Source: Scatophagus argus (taxonomy: Eukaryota; Chordata; Actinopteri; Scatophagidae). Taken from it: a DNA stretch of 64,000 nt. The stretch lies in contig NC_058512.1 of NCBI RefSeq assembly GCF_020382885.2, positions 8,892,802-8,956,801 of the forward strand. The letters run 5' to 3'. The notes beneath the pieces are model-generated. The model had not been told where the DNA came from. It was given only the letters and a program-made list of their open reading frames with translations, and searched no databases. Shown here piece after piece: positions 38,001-49,806 of the stretch. A program made the position numbers and the translations under genes. The stretch's first letter is position 1. Each line of letters starts with the position of its first letter.

Positions 38001-40227
38001 TCTCTCCAAAGTAAGAGCCATTTCTTCGGCGCAATCTTCGGCTTTTCAGGGCACCCTATATCTCACTGGCTTTTTGTCTTGTGACACCAGGTACACAGCA
38101 AGGCCCTCTAAGAAAACGATGATCCATGTTCAGCCTCCGTTCCTGAGACCAGAGACTGATAAGCAGCCGCCAGTGAAAATCAGAGATAACGGGATACAGA
38201 CTCAGAATCTCCAGAATAAAGTAAGCACCAACAAGTTGCATGTCAAATTTAAATCATGCAAATATTCTCTTCCGTGCCATCTAAGGATTGTAACCTCAGT
38301 TGTTGAGGGATTAGATCTCTCATGATTCTGTTTTTTTGTCTGATGCCAGCGAACCTCAGCTGGAGCTGTTGAGCTGTCAGACATCAAACAAATGAAAACT
38401 CCACCACCGCTGCCACCAAAACCAGACCACGGCCTGCTGAAAAGCCAACTTTCTGCTCTGGATGGTACTGAAGGATATACATATATTTATATACAGTGAT
38501 AGCAGTATACAGCATTTGTATTTGTATAGTGAAAATTATACCTAAATATTAAGGATGTGTGTGTTTTTGTAAATCAGCAGATTGTCTGTTTTGTGAGATT
38601 CTTCTGATCTTGTTAGCCTTATCCTATAAAACTTTTCTTCATGGTGTCATTGCTAAGATGTGTGATTTCTGTCTCCTATAATTATTCACAAAGTGTTTTC
38701 GCTTCCAGAGATGGGACACCATACCAAATCCATCATTCCTGTATCCATTCCCACTGTGCCACAGCTACGGCCTGTCCTGGAAGCCATATCCAGAGGATCG
38801 TCACCCATTCCTCCGGAGCAGGTGCTTTTCACTCTGATATAATTTTAGTAGATTGTGGGAGCATAATACTCAACATACCGATTTCAGTCCTTATCTCACA
38901 CACATCGCCATCTGGTTTTTGTTGTGTTGTTTAGTTACTGAAGACATCAGAGCAGCAAGGGAATAACAAAAGTCCTGACCTTCACTCTGAATCTAAAGAA
39001 AGCCCTGCGAGAGGTACCCAGCAGACGGGCCTTTCTGCCCAGACCAACAGCATCTCCAGCCCGCTGCAGGTCAACTCTCTGACGCTCAATTCCCGCTCTC
39101 TCACCCTCAAACACAGCAGTCGTCATGGCAGCAAATCCCAGCTACCTGCCATGCATGGTGACGGTGTGGGCTCTAATCCCCCACTGGGCATCATCACCTC
39201 TTCCAGCCTACTGGACAACCACAGCAGCAGCCTTTCCTATGACAATCTCATCAACCCTGCAGACCCTCAATTCCTAGCTCAGAGAGGGCCTCCTCCAGTC
39301 AGCTACCACCCTCACTTTATGGCTCTAGGCGCAGATGGGACTGTGGTGCAGCGGCCCCTTCCTCACGCCTACAGTCCCGTGTTTATGGGTGTCACCAGAC
39401 AGTCTCCTCAGCCTCGAGATCCCTCACCTTCTTTGCAGGGCCTCACCTCAAGGGATCCCTCACCTTCTTTCCAAGGTTACATCCAAAGAGACCCTTCTCC
39501 GGCTTTTCCGGGGGTGATGGCAAGAGACCTTGCATCCCAAACCGTAACATCACGAGACCTCACCCCTCCAGGTCTGGTGATGCGAGATATGATGTCTCAG
39601 AGTCTTCGAGACAGCCTTCGGGATCTCGGCCCTCAAGGCCTGACACCTCAGAAGTCTGCCGCTGCACGCTATGACAGTTTCTCAAAAACCATCATGGCAT
39701 CGATCCACGAGAGAAGGGAGATGGAGGAGAGGGAGAGGATGCTGCGCCTCCAAGCCAGATCTCAGGCCCTCTATGGTCCAGATATGGGGATCTATGACAT
39801 CCCAAGCAGGAGGAGTCTACCTCCAGACAACATCCGACCACTGGTCTCCCGTGGTCCAACGCCGCCGGCCTATGGCTCCAGGGAGTTTCTCATGAGTACA
39901 GGCATCCTCGGTTATGGCATGAGGACCTCACCTCTCTCCAGTTCCTCCACATCATCTCTGACTCGAGGCCCAAAAACATCCAGCTCCCCTCTGCAGAGCA
40001 GCAGCAGTAGCAGCCTCCAAAGCAAGGGCAGGTCTTCCTCTCCAGCTTACTGTCCTCCTGACAGACAGACGCAACCCCTCCCTGCCTCTACATCCACTCT
40101 GCCCCGCTTACCATCCTCCTCCACCTCTTCCGCCCCTTCGTACACCTCCTATGCCACTGCAAAACGATCCTCGCTCACATATTCTTCTGAGGGGAAGGAC
40201 TCAGTCACCCTTGGAGCCCTGAAATAA
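30225..40227 (+). CDS. zdhhc8: Palmitoyltransferase ZDHHC8 (zDHHC5/8 family)
   Basis: Membrane S-acyltransferase that transfers palmitate to cysteines of substrate proteins. Exons: 30225-30328, 36156-36277, 36379-36536, 37010-37182, 37309-37411, 37919-38010, 38091-38220, 38350-38464, 38709-38821, 38935-40227; 800 residues (human ZDHHC8 765, ZDHHC5 715). Four membrane segments lie at about 13-34, 45-66, 150-170 and 187-207. The Cys-rich domain ([21 protein letters not shown]) leads to DHHC at residues 131-134, with catalytic Cys134 at the same number as in human. TTNE (216-219) fits the TTxE motif. The usual DPG motif is DAG at 69-71. ZDHHC8 is preferred over ZDHHC5 because of [20 protein letters not shown] and linkage to arvcf. 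The tail has a tandem RDPSP repeat and lacks the expected TTYEISV end. Intron 37183-37308 looks U12-type. Confidence 0.93.
34782..34825. repeat. (TA)n microsatellite
   Basis: Uninterrupted TA dinucleotide run of about 44 bp in zdhhc8 intron 1. Confidence 0.95.
34986..35019. repeat. (CA)n microsatellite
   Basis: Uninterrupted CA dinucleotide run of about 34 bp in zdhhc8 intron 1, about 160 bp after the TA run. Confidence 0.95.
35299..35570 (+). repeat. Dispersed fish repeat, second copy
   Basis: Text such as GTCTATAAATGTCAGAAAAT, TTCTTGTTTTGTCCAGTCA and AGAAGCAGCAAATTCT follows the order of the same family as 26625-26755. It ends with ATTAATCATGTCAGCTCTGC. Together the two copies cover most of the element. 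No coding frame is present. Confidence 0.6.
37183..37308 (+). other. U12-type (minor spliceosome) intron in zdhhc8
   Basis: The donor GTATCCTTAT matches RTATCCTTT at 8 of 9 positions. A branch site TTCCTCAAC at 37289-37297 matches TTCCTTAAC at 8 of 9 positions and puts the branch A 12 nt before the acceptor end at 37308. The intron is 126 bp. Splicing gives HCTVT followed by [13 protein letters not shown], which aligns with the fourth membrane segment of ZDHHC8. Confidence 0.88.
39415..39522 (+). repeat. 36-bp coding tandem repeat (RDPSP units) in zdhhc8
   Basis: Three in-frame 12-codon units start at 39415, 39451 and 39487. Each begins R-D-P-S-P, followed by S/A-[L/F]-[Q/P]-G. More degenerate units beginning R-D continue to about 39630. 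As remembered, human ZDHHC8 has a single REPSP motif just before the TIMASIQER helix, so this looks like local duplication. The Ser-Pro pairs are potential proline-directed phosphorylation sites. Confidence 0.85.
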
Positions 40228-40390
40228 GAAAACATACTCCATGTTTCTGGTGGTGTGAATGAATCATCAATGCAGTGTTAGTCTCAGTCTTCACAGATCC
40301 GAAATACTTTGTAAATAGGAGGCCATTTGGGAATCACTTGTGTGGGAGGGAGTGTGTGCAGCAAATACACAGTGAAGTATAAACTTAGAA

Positions 40391-40745
40391 ATCCATCCAT
40401 TTTCTATACCGCTTATCCGTCGGGGTCCCCAGGGGGTATGGTGGGGGTCTGGAGTCTCTCCCAGCTGACTACGGGCGAGAGGCGGGGTTCAGTTCAGTCA
40501 TTCACAGGGCTGACACATAAAGACAGACAACCACACACTCACACTTTGGGACAATATAGAGTAACCAGTTAACCTCAAGTACATGTTTTGGGGAGTGGGG
40601 GACAAAGCTGGAGTACAAGGAGAAAACCTGTGCAGGGACAGGGAGAACATGCAAACTCCACACAGAAGGGCCTAGACCAGGACTCAAACCTGGAACCCAC
40701 TTGCTGTGAAGCAACAGTGCTAACCACTGCACCACCATCCTGCCC
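40391..40745 (+). mobile_element. Dispersed fish repeat in zdhhc8 3' UTR
   Basis: Starts ATCCATCCATTTTCTATACC and ends in the text CACTGCACCACCATCCTGCCC. This is one of the commonest interspersed repeats in spiny-rayed fish genomes. It lies between the zdhhc8 stop codon and its probable polyadenylation signal, so it should be transcribed in the 3' UTR. I do not assign a transposon class. The long minus-strand frame over it is a repeat artefact. Confidence 0.75.
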
Positions 40746-41008
40746 TCGCGTTAGAAGTATTTTTGCAAAATCATGTAAGTTTGACCATGTCCGAGGATCT
40801 CAGGATAGTCGTGCCTCCTCTTACACACAGAGCGAGCTCTATAAACCCAGTCAAAGCAGAAGGGCTTTGTGATAACACAGATTAACTTATTATCTGTTTA
40901 TATGTGTTTTGATATTGCTTTTGTGAAACAATGTAATGCTATAGCGTCTAATTTCTCTCCTGCTGCAGAATATACCCAATTTAATAGAATTTTGTAGTTG
41001 TTTATATA

Positions 41009-41014
41009 AATAAA
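41009..41014 (+). terminator. Polyadenylation signal AATAAA, zdhhc8
   Basis: AATAAA about 780 bp after the zdhhc8 stop (TAA 40225-40227). It is followed by TTATTTTGTAATTTTC, a T-rich stretch of the kind found downstream of cleavage sites. Confidence 0.6.
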
Positions 41015-44000
41015 CTTATTTTGTAATTTTCAGATCTGTATTTACATTATTTTCTCATGGAATGGCTGTCAGTGAAGAGACTCGCGTGAGGAATTGTGAC
41101 ACCTGCTGCTTTAAGCACCAACAAGGATAATTGCATTTCACTGATGGCTGTCAGTCTTGCTTCAAACACATGATGTTTGCTCTAGATAACAGAGACATGG
41201 AGCTGTATGGAGATAGAGCCAAAATGTACTTTGACACGTTCTTTCATTTCCCTTCAAAACTGCTAGAATGCATACATTTGTATAGCAGTGATGATAGTAC
41301 TGCTGGGAAAAATGAAATTATGATAAGTGGTGCGCGATTGTAACATCATGGTTCTGCAGTGCCAGTTACTGACTTTGTGTATGGCGCCCTCTAGTGAACA
41401 TTCTCAGAAGGTGGCGTGATGTTGGTTAGGTAGTCAGACCCAGTTGATGATTTTTATTATTGTGTATAAAATACCAGAAAACAGCATGCTGTTGAAGCCC
41501 CAGACCAGAAGAGACTCTATAGTGTGCACATTATTCCTAAGGATGTTTATTAGGTTTGTAACCACTACAGGTTGACTTTAAAATAAGAAAAATCAAGAAT
41601 AATTTGAAAATTTCACTAGGCAGAAATCGTGTTCTGCCTTTAATTGATTGATGATTTCAGAGGGGTCAGATGAGTAAGCTTTGCTTTTTATTTTTTCAGA
41701 CAGCTTTTCTCTCTGGCCTTCAGTCTCAGAGCTGACTCACAAGTCTTTCACAGTCTTTGTGACAGAAATATTTCCCATAAGGTGGACTTTCATTACCTTC
41801 AGCTGCCTCCACAACTGCACATTTTTGTTTAGGCAATAAATGACAAGAATTGACACTTTGAGATTGGCACTTTATATGTGAGTCATTGTCTCACTTGACC
41901 TTATAGCAGGTGGAAGAACAGATATGACAACAACAAAGCTTGGAAGTCCTGACTGATTCAAACTCTTGGCAGGAATTTACAACATAGCAGAAAACTGACA
42001 GAGCCCTATCAGATGGGTAAATTCAGGGGGTTGTAAAAGAAAAAAATGACTCACTTGCACTGGCTTAGTTAAAGAACTGACAACAACAAAGATGGGGAAA
42101 AAAAGCCTCTCGGTGTGCCAGAGAGCAACAAGTAAAGTGTAAACAACATCGTTCAGCAGTCGCTGGGGCAAGAATGCACATTATATGGCACAGTCTTTCG
42201 CTATTGTGCAAATGACAATAGACATTCAAGGAGAAAGACGAGGACAATATCGGGGGCCTTCGGAGCGCCACTAGAACCCAAGAGGGGTGTGAAAAAGCTG
42301 CAGTTAATATTGAGTTACTGCCATCCTCTGCTCGAGCTACACAGACTTTTTAAAACGTCTCATTTCTGTTTTTCTCTGTTTTTTTCCTTCTCCCTTCACT
42401 CACCGGTTTAATCAAAAGGTCTCGGGAGTGGATACATGTTAAAACGCTGGCTTGGTGTATTACAGGATGTCCACATGAAGCTGGTTGAATTTGAGAATAC
42501 ATATTTTTTTTCTCTCTCTGAGCTTTTCTCAAACAGACATTGAGCTTTTCAAAAAAAAAAAAAAAAAAAAAATGTTAGGTTATTGTTTTTGCTTTTGCAA
42601 CACGATGATGTCAGCCAGCCCTGTCATGTGTGGCTGTAAAGAGCTTTCTGTCATCTCAAAAATGACTTTAGCCACACACACACACACAGAGCACAGATGA
42701 TGACATCAATTTTGTCAGATGACGACAAGATCATAAAACAAGGATCTGGTCGTTGCTGTGGTGTCTGATCGGGCTTGCTGTTTGTTAACTGAAAAGATGA
42801 TGATGAAGAAGAAGAGATTTAGCCGGTCTTTTGGTGCTTGTGTTCTGGTCTTTCACTGTGGGCAGAAGCCTTTATGAAAATGACTTATGGCTGTTAAGTC
42901 TCTTGTCCCGTAATATCTAATTATTCTCCTCTAATGTTGGAGTTAGTTGTTGTTTCTGTCTGGGAGGTAATGGAATTACTGACATGTCAGTGTTATCCTG
43001 TCCTCTGTTTGAAATTACTCTCCTATGTGAAATCCAACATCAAATCTCTTACGATTCAGTGCACACATCTGTATTTTTGACTGCTGCTTGGATTGTTTGC
43101 TCAAAAATCTTGCAGAGGCTAACATTGTAGAAATGACTCCATGTGAGAGACATCTGGATTTTCTCCTGATTTGTTTCTCCTGTCTGTTGTTTTCCTGCTG
43201 TTTTGCCGTCCCCCTTTTCCCCTTCTCCCTCCCACCCTTCCTAGTTTCTGTAGCCGGGGGGTGAAATGGTAATGACGGTAATGACAAGGCTGCTGTGCAA
43301 AAAGGGATTGCAAGTGGTTGACTTAGAGGAGTGGATCAAGAGTATATTTATATGCAGACTGTGGTGTCTGAGAAGCCCTGCATCTTACATCATGCTATTT
43401 TTTACAGTGTTTCTTCATAACAAATACGTCTTCGAAGAGACTCATGTTCTGCTGTTTTGTCTCAAATGTCTCAAGTTAAAAGTGCGATACTCCAGCAATG
43501 CTGGTCTAATCCACAACATATTTGATAGTGTTGTGCTGTAAACATTAAACGTTCCTCAAAGTCGGACTGAAATCATATTTAGCCATTTCTGTTAACAGTC
43601 AAAATAATGTTTTGTTTTGTTTTGTATAATTAAAATTAAAAAGGTCTTAGGGAAAACGTCAGCCAGCTGGCGAGGTGTGTCGGCATCTGTTTTGACTGAC
43701 AGCGACTGACAGGCTGAGCTCCTCCTGCCTCTGAAGGAGAGACGAGCTCCAGCTTGCTAGTCATGGGCCAGCAGTGTTTTGTGAGCTTGTACTTGGACCA
43801 AAATTATGTTTGCAGGTAAAGAGCAGTTAATTAGCCAATTAGCCTACAAACTGATGTTAACGGTGCAGTTTTGTTTGTTTGAATGTCCAGGAATAAGTTG
43901 AGTGACAGAAAACACTTAGTCAGGACAACATGAAAAAATATGAACTCACTATTGAAGACATTGTCAGGAATGATATCTCAAAACAAGGATAAGTAAAGCC

Positions 44001-44267
44001 AAAAGTATCAGCAGAGCTGCATACCACTAGAGGCAAAAGTGAGGAAATGATGATTTATTTATTTTTGAGCATGCATGATATTAGGATAAACAAAGCAATA
44101 AAAAATAGCAAGTAAATCATGAGGAATATGGACTCATGATAACCTCTTGACATGAGTTCAATTCATTTTCATCAGTCCCCAGGACACCTAAATCTTTTAT
44201 GACACTTCTAGAGATGCTACAGACTGACCTACATTTGTGCTGCTGACTCTCTCTCTCTGTAGCAGCG

Positions 44268-44270
<3 letters not shown>

Positions 44271-44315
<45 letters not shown>
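44271..44315. repeat. (CT)n microsatellite
   Basis: Uninterrupted CT dinucleotide run of about 45 bp in the zdhhc8-arvcf interval. Confidence 0.95.
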
Positions 44316-44318
<3 letters not shown>

Positions 44319-45523
44319 CACTCAGTCTCTCTCAGTCTCTTCCTCTCAGCTCATTGATATGCCTGATCATCAGAGGCATCGCTGAACTGGCTGATTGTCA
44401 TTTTCAGCTGCAGTGGCACTGATGCATTTCATTTCCTCTCTGGGCTCTCTGTTGGTGTGATTAAGCACTCGCTGCAGTGACACTTGACAAAGAGGAGTTG
44501 GGCTGATAGCACCCTGTTTCTCCCCTTGGATAATATTTACATTATTTATCAAATCACCAGGAAGGGAGGTATTGTGGAGCTGCTTCAGGAGAAGTTGTTT
44601 CCCTGTATGTGCAGTCCTGACTGGCAGCTATTGATGCTCCTATAGCTCACCAAGGGGATGCAGCAGTACTTTGATGTGAAAGTCAGGACATCAGGTGCTG
44701 CTTTGTCATAAAGTCTGGTTGCAAACTTTCAATCTGACTGGATCCTTTCCAGAAGAAGCAGAATTTAGACAGATTTCAGGTTCACTTTCTGCAAATTTGT
44801 CTGTGCTTAACTTAAATGTTTAGAACCTCTTTGAATATTTGAATATGAAAATGAAAGGTGACCTTTCTCTTCTGAAGCCGAAATGGTGACCTTTTCTGGT
44901 ATTTCCAGTGATATTATGCACTCTGTGTGACAGCGCCATCTGAAATACAAGCAGAATGCAGCACACTGCTGGCACCTAATCCCTGTTTTTTTGTAAACTC
45001 TTCATGGATGTTTTGTCTCTGTGTTAAATTGAATTAGCCTCAGATGCACATGCCAGGGCAGTGCAGGGGTTTAATTAAGACAAAAATCTGCACTGACTGT
45101 GCCTCTTTGTGGCAGAGTTCACAGGAAAATGATGTGAAATGTCCTGCTGAGCACCAAAGACTGTGTGGGCATTTCACTGCAATTAATACAGCAGTACACA
45201 CACTACAATGCAATATGTCTTTTTGTATGTGGGTTTTTTTGACAACAGATGTGTGTGTGTTACCCTGAACTGTACCCCCTCTGACCATCCCAGTGTGTAT
45301 AGATAATAGGCAGCCATAATTACATCCATATCTGTTAAATGGTAGATTCAATGTATTATCCAGTTACTGTGGTGATGACAGAGAATCATTTTCTGTATGT
45401 GTGCAACAAAACAACACTTAGACATAAAGCTGAGCTGTGTCTTCCTGTTAAGCACTTTCAAATTCCTCAATACACAAAGCAGAGCAAGATTTATTGTTGC
45501 TGTTTACATATGGAAAATTGTTT

Positions 45524-45525
<2 letters not shown>

Positions 45526-45569
<44 letters not shown>

Positions 45570-45572
45570 TGC
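45526..45572. repeat. (GT)n microsatellite
   Basis: GT dinucleotide run of about 47 bp with a single GTAT interruption near the end. An ATT-rich low-complexity stretch follows at about 45637-45715. Confidence 0.93.
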
Positions 45573-47310
45573 GAATGGTATCAGGTCAGACAACAGCACA
45601 GAATAAATTACAGGATGTAGAAACTTGAAAACATTTTTTGTTATTATTATTTATTATTTTTTATTTGTTGTTATTATTATGTATTATTTATGTTATTATT
45701 ATAATTATTTTTTACAATAGCATGCATTCACTGAACGGTAGAGATGGCTCAGTAAGACTGATTTAAATTCACCTATTTTTCTATGATGTGTAGTGACTCA
45801 AAATGTGCTCCACCAAATGGTTGAGCAGACAGTCAAAGGGTTAAACAAGTGTTTGTAATCTGGCTGACCTATGTGGAAAATGTCTTGCAGTCATGTGAGT
45901 CAGACATCACGTTGTCAGAAAGTATGTAAGTATGAATGTTTAGCTCAGTGAGAAACCTCCTGTGTTCTGTATTTCATTTAGTCAATATAGATTCTTCCTT
46001 TGTACATTCAGGGGAATGGAAAAAGCAGTTCAATAACAATTTCTTTAACAATGTCTGAGCAGTACAGTGCTTCACAAGTTATGGAGGAGAAAAGATAAAT
46101 GGGAAAAGGAATGGGAGAGCAGGTGAGAAAGAGAACAACACCAAAGCCATAGAGGAATTCAAACAGGCTTGTATCTCATGTCCCCCTGCTACAACTGTTC
46201 ACTAAATATACAGGAGCCAGAAATACAATGTGCAGGTCCTGTTGGCTTAATATGTTATGCATGTGGCACAAATAAGGCACACAGATGAAAAGGCCGGCAG
46301 GTCCTTGTGGTTCTGGAGGCTCTCTCATGATGTGAGACATGATGTTGGCCAACCCTTAGAGAGCAAAGTATTCTCAGTGACTGTAAAGCCTGGTGCAAGT
46401 GCAGTAGATGCAAGACAGTTTGATGATAACAGAAATCATGTGGCCGTAAATACAGTAATTCTAGATGAAGTTGAGAAAATGTGTAAGATTTTCCTCATGG
46501 TAAAAATTTGGATTATCAAGGTACAATATCACTGTGTATATCACTGTAGATATGACAAGGTCATCACTGAAAAAACTAAATGCTGAACTTATTCAAATCA
46601 AGCCCATAAATTCAAATCCAGCAGTTTAAGTGTGTTTCTGGGATACAGAGTCTTTGTGTCACAGGAGGCTCTTTGTGTCCAACAATGAAGCAGTTTCTCT
46701 TTTCAGCCTGCAGAGATGATGCACAAGGAAGTCCTTGAAGAAAAAGTTGCTGTTTAGACTTGTGTAACGTGTTTGTGTGCATGATCTATTTGCACAGCTT
46801 ACGTGTGAGTTGGTATCAGGGAGGGTAACAACTCAAAATAGGAAAGAGAAAACTAATAATGCATGAAACATTAATACACTCTAAGCAATTTCATACAATT
46901 TACACTCTGAGGAAATGTCAATAAATCCAGTATAATTTACTTCAAGTACAGACAGGGCTCATCCATCATGAGTGATCATTCTCACTGCTTGCACTAGAGT
47001 GTCATCTCTCAAATGGACTCCCTATGCATGGATTTCTGTTTTATTTTTAACTTCACTTCTTGTTTGCTTTTATAGAGCCACGCAGAGGTGTGAGGAGAGC
47101 AAGTTCTGATATTGAATCTGGTAATGTCCCTTGTCATTCAAAAGTTTGGAATCACATGTTGATTGATGTTTTTCTTCTTTCCTTCAGTAATTGAATTGAG
47201 TAATGGCTATTTTACCACACAAACCCAGTTCCAAACAAAAAATGACTGAGCCTTTCAATTATGCTTCTTTCATACTCAGTCATGCTGTCACCTGTGCTAA
47301 GCTGCATATT

Positions 47311-47490
47311 AAAGCTGGAGTGTGTAGGATGTTTTGATTTTTATTAACTTAGAATCAGGCTGTTATTTCTTTCACTAAGTCCACCATGTTGCACTGCCAT
47401 GTTTCTACTGTAGCCCAGAATGGACACACTTACAGGACATTGGGGTGAGGGGCATTCAACTGATTGTAATCTGCAAACACACCACCATGA
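47311..47490 (+). repeat. Dispersed fish repeat (AGTGTGTAGGAT family)
   Basis: Contains GGAGTGTGTAGGAT near its start, then CCACCATGTT, GTTTCTACTGTAGCCCAGAA and GGTGAGGGGCATTCAACTG in the order known for a common interspersed repeat of spiny-rayed fish. No coding frame is present. Confidence 0.55.
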
Positions 47491-47710
47491 GGTCAAAATG
47501 TTATTTTGTCCAGTACTTTGGTTTATGCAAAAATAGTAACATTCTCAACAGCTTCAGCTGTACTGTGTTTTATGTTAATTTGCAGCATTATCATCTTACA
47601 AGCTAAAGGTAAACGATAGTGAAGACAGCGAACATTAGGCTACCTGCTAAACATGTTAACACTGTAGTTGTGAGCCTATTAGCATGCTGTTGTTGGCTTT
47701 AGTTCTCAGC
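47491..47710 (+). repeat. Dispersed fish repeat (TTAGCATGCT-rich family)
   Basis: Starts GGTCAAAATGTTATTTTGTC, continues GTACTTTGGTTTATG and CTTCAGCTGTACTGTGTTT, and ends in TAGCATGCTGTTG. This order is typical of a second widespread fish repeat. It abuts the preceding repeat directly. Confidence 0.55.
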
Positions 47711-49493
47711 TTTGCTATGTCAAATTATAACATCCACACAAGATTTAATAGGCAAGATTGCAAACCAGACACTCAGACACTTTTAAAAAAAAAAAAAAGT
47801 CTCTCTTTTTTGTTAAAAAAAAAGAGTATTCCTCTATGTCTGCATTTGTTCTTGCTTTGCCCATATGTCTTTTGCATATTCCAGTTTCTAAAAATGAAAA
47901 CTAACAAATACAGAGCGTGATGAAGCCCCTCTGGTGTCTGTCAGTGACCCAAAACCATTAAGACACTTAATGTTGGTTTTTTCAACATGATGGAACTTGT
48001 GTTTTTCGAGTGTGGAGATGGAATAGTGAGAGAGCAGTGAACAGCAGCAATCATTTCTGGGGCAAATGGATCTGTGTTTGCATGTCAGTAAATCTTTCTA
48101 ATGTGAAAGCACACTGTTTCATGGATGTGGCTTTGATTTCACTACAGAGGCATCAAACACTTTTTTTTAATTAAAGGAGAGGCCTCAAATGTTAGCTCTT
48201 TACTTGCGGGAGCTGTTAACTGATTTACTGAAATGTATCTTATCCTTGCTGTTTGAAACAAAAAATTCAATTTCATTTTTTTTTACCTCATTGATTTCTG
48301 TTGCTACTGTTACTAATTATCAAGATGGCACCATGAAGTTAAAGATATGACCAACAAGGTTTTCATTACATAAAATAAAAATGAAGAATGGCTGACTAGG
48401 CTAAAAGGGTTAATAAAACCAACCTTAAAATAGTGCAAAGGTGTTAGCTTCAAAAATAACAAAAATGTGGTTGATTAGCAAACCAAGAGGAAAGAAATGG
48501 GGGAAATGAGGATTTATAAATGCTCTGAGATCAGTGGCGTTGAGGGGTGTCCTTAAATCAATAACAAAGACATCTGATAAAGAACACTGCTCCGTGCAGG
48601 ATGGCAGTTCATCTTTTTATTTGGATTATTGCTCTCTCAGTGCCAGTGGTCTGATGGCAAATTGGAAGATGTCTTGGATTGAGGAAGCAAGTAAGACATT
48701 AGTCTTGTGGGACAGTGGTTTTCGTCTCAGCTCATCAACTGTGACTATTTAAGACCACACAAGATGATCTCAGACTCCTTTAAAAATGATGCAATACCTG
48801 CCTCAAGGTGTGTGCCACAAGCTCACAAAAGACAACTACAATGGGCACAATTTTACAGTGACGACATCTTAAAAAACAGGTGTTTAGCTGCTTGTAGGAT
48901 TTGTATCCTCTGTTTAAGGCATCTTTGTTTTAGTTTTAGCTCTGTGATTCTGCCCAATGACAATGGATTGAGCAGGCATTGTATGAAGATTCACAGACAG
49001 ACAGTGATGGATATTGAAAAGGGGGGTTGATTTTTTCGGTACAGTTTGCAGAGCAAAGCTGCTCGTTCAGTATGGAGTGTGTCTCTCTGCCTGGTGCTGC
49101 ATGCAGTGTTTATGCACCTTCCTATCCCTCCATTCCCCCCATCCCTCACTCTTTACTATGCTGCACATGGGTGACATATAGGACTGAACCTGTGCGGGCT
49201 GCTCTATGCTCTGGCTGCATCTGCTTGTGAGCCCACAGGGAGTGATGTGTTTCTGTGCTTGTGTGTGTGTGTATGTCTATATGTATGTGTGTGCTCTGTC
49301 TGTGCACCAGGACTGACAGAAAATATGGGTATAGCACAGGGACTGCAGGGCTCTGCACTTACCTAAGCCATTCACAGGCTCAGCATCACACAGTTGATTC
49401 AGCACCTTGCTAATAGCGCACACATTAACTGCAGCACAGAACAGAGGAAGAGTGCAGTAATGAGAGAAAGCCCGGCATTTATTGCTTCTCAGT

Positions 49494-49640
49494 GTGTGTG
49501 TGTGTGTGTGTGTGTATGTGGGGGCGTGTGAGAGAACGTCTGTGTTGAGCAAATGTGTGCATGGTGTGTCTAGTGTGTGTTTGTGAGAGAAAGAGAAATA
49601 GAGTGAGAGAGAGAGGGAGGGAGAGAGAGGGAGAGAGCGG
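49494..49640. repeat. (GT)n and purine-rich (GAGA)n low-complexity stretch
   Basis: A (GT)n run at about 49494-49515 followed by GAGA-rich sequence to about 49640, just upstream of the first arvcf coding exon. The long frames on both strands here come from this low complexity. Confidence 0.85.
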
Positions 49641-49806
49641 ACGTGTATTAGTGAGAGCTGGGAGGAAGGATGGCTGCTCATGTTTGAACTGCCTCAAATG
49701 CTCAGAGGAAGAGTCAAGACAAAAATTCAGCAGAGGCACAGAAAAAGACGTCTCAGTGGGGGACACATCTTGTTCATCAATTGGGGGAAGCAGAAAAGAT
49801 TTGGCA

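Larger units (their letters stand above)
41036..49806. other. zdhhc8-arvcf interval, no gene recognised
   Basis: About 8.8 kb of non-coding DNA ahead of the first recognised arvcf exon. It contains poly-A near 42550, a (CT)n run at 44271-44315, a (GT)n run at 45526-45572, an ATT-rich stretch at about 45637-45715 and two adjacent dispersed repeats at 47311-47710. It may hide upstream untranslated or alternative arvcf exons, but none could be supported. Confidence 0.6.

Noticed and set aside
40502..40738. 78-codon minus-strand frame
   Set aside because: Lies wholly inside a dispersed repeat and has no recognisable protein domain.
46257..46586. 109-codon plus-strand frame between zdhhc8 and arvcf
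   Set aside because: No recognisable domain, no supporting splice context and AT-rich surroundings.
47076..47120. Exon-like segment with TTTATAG before and GTAATG after
   Set aside because: In-frame stop codons and no similarity; it could be an untranslated exon, but nothing supports that.
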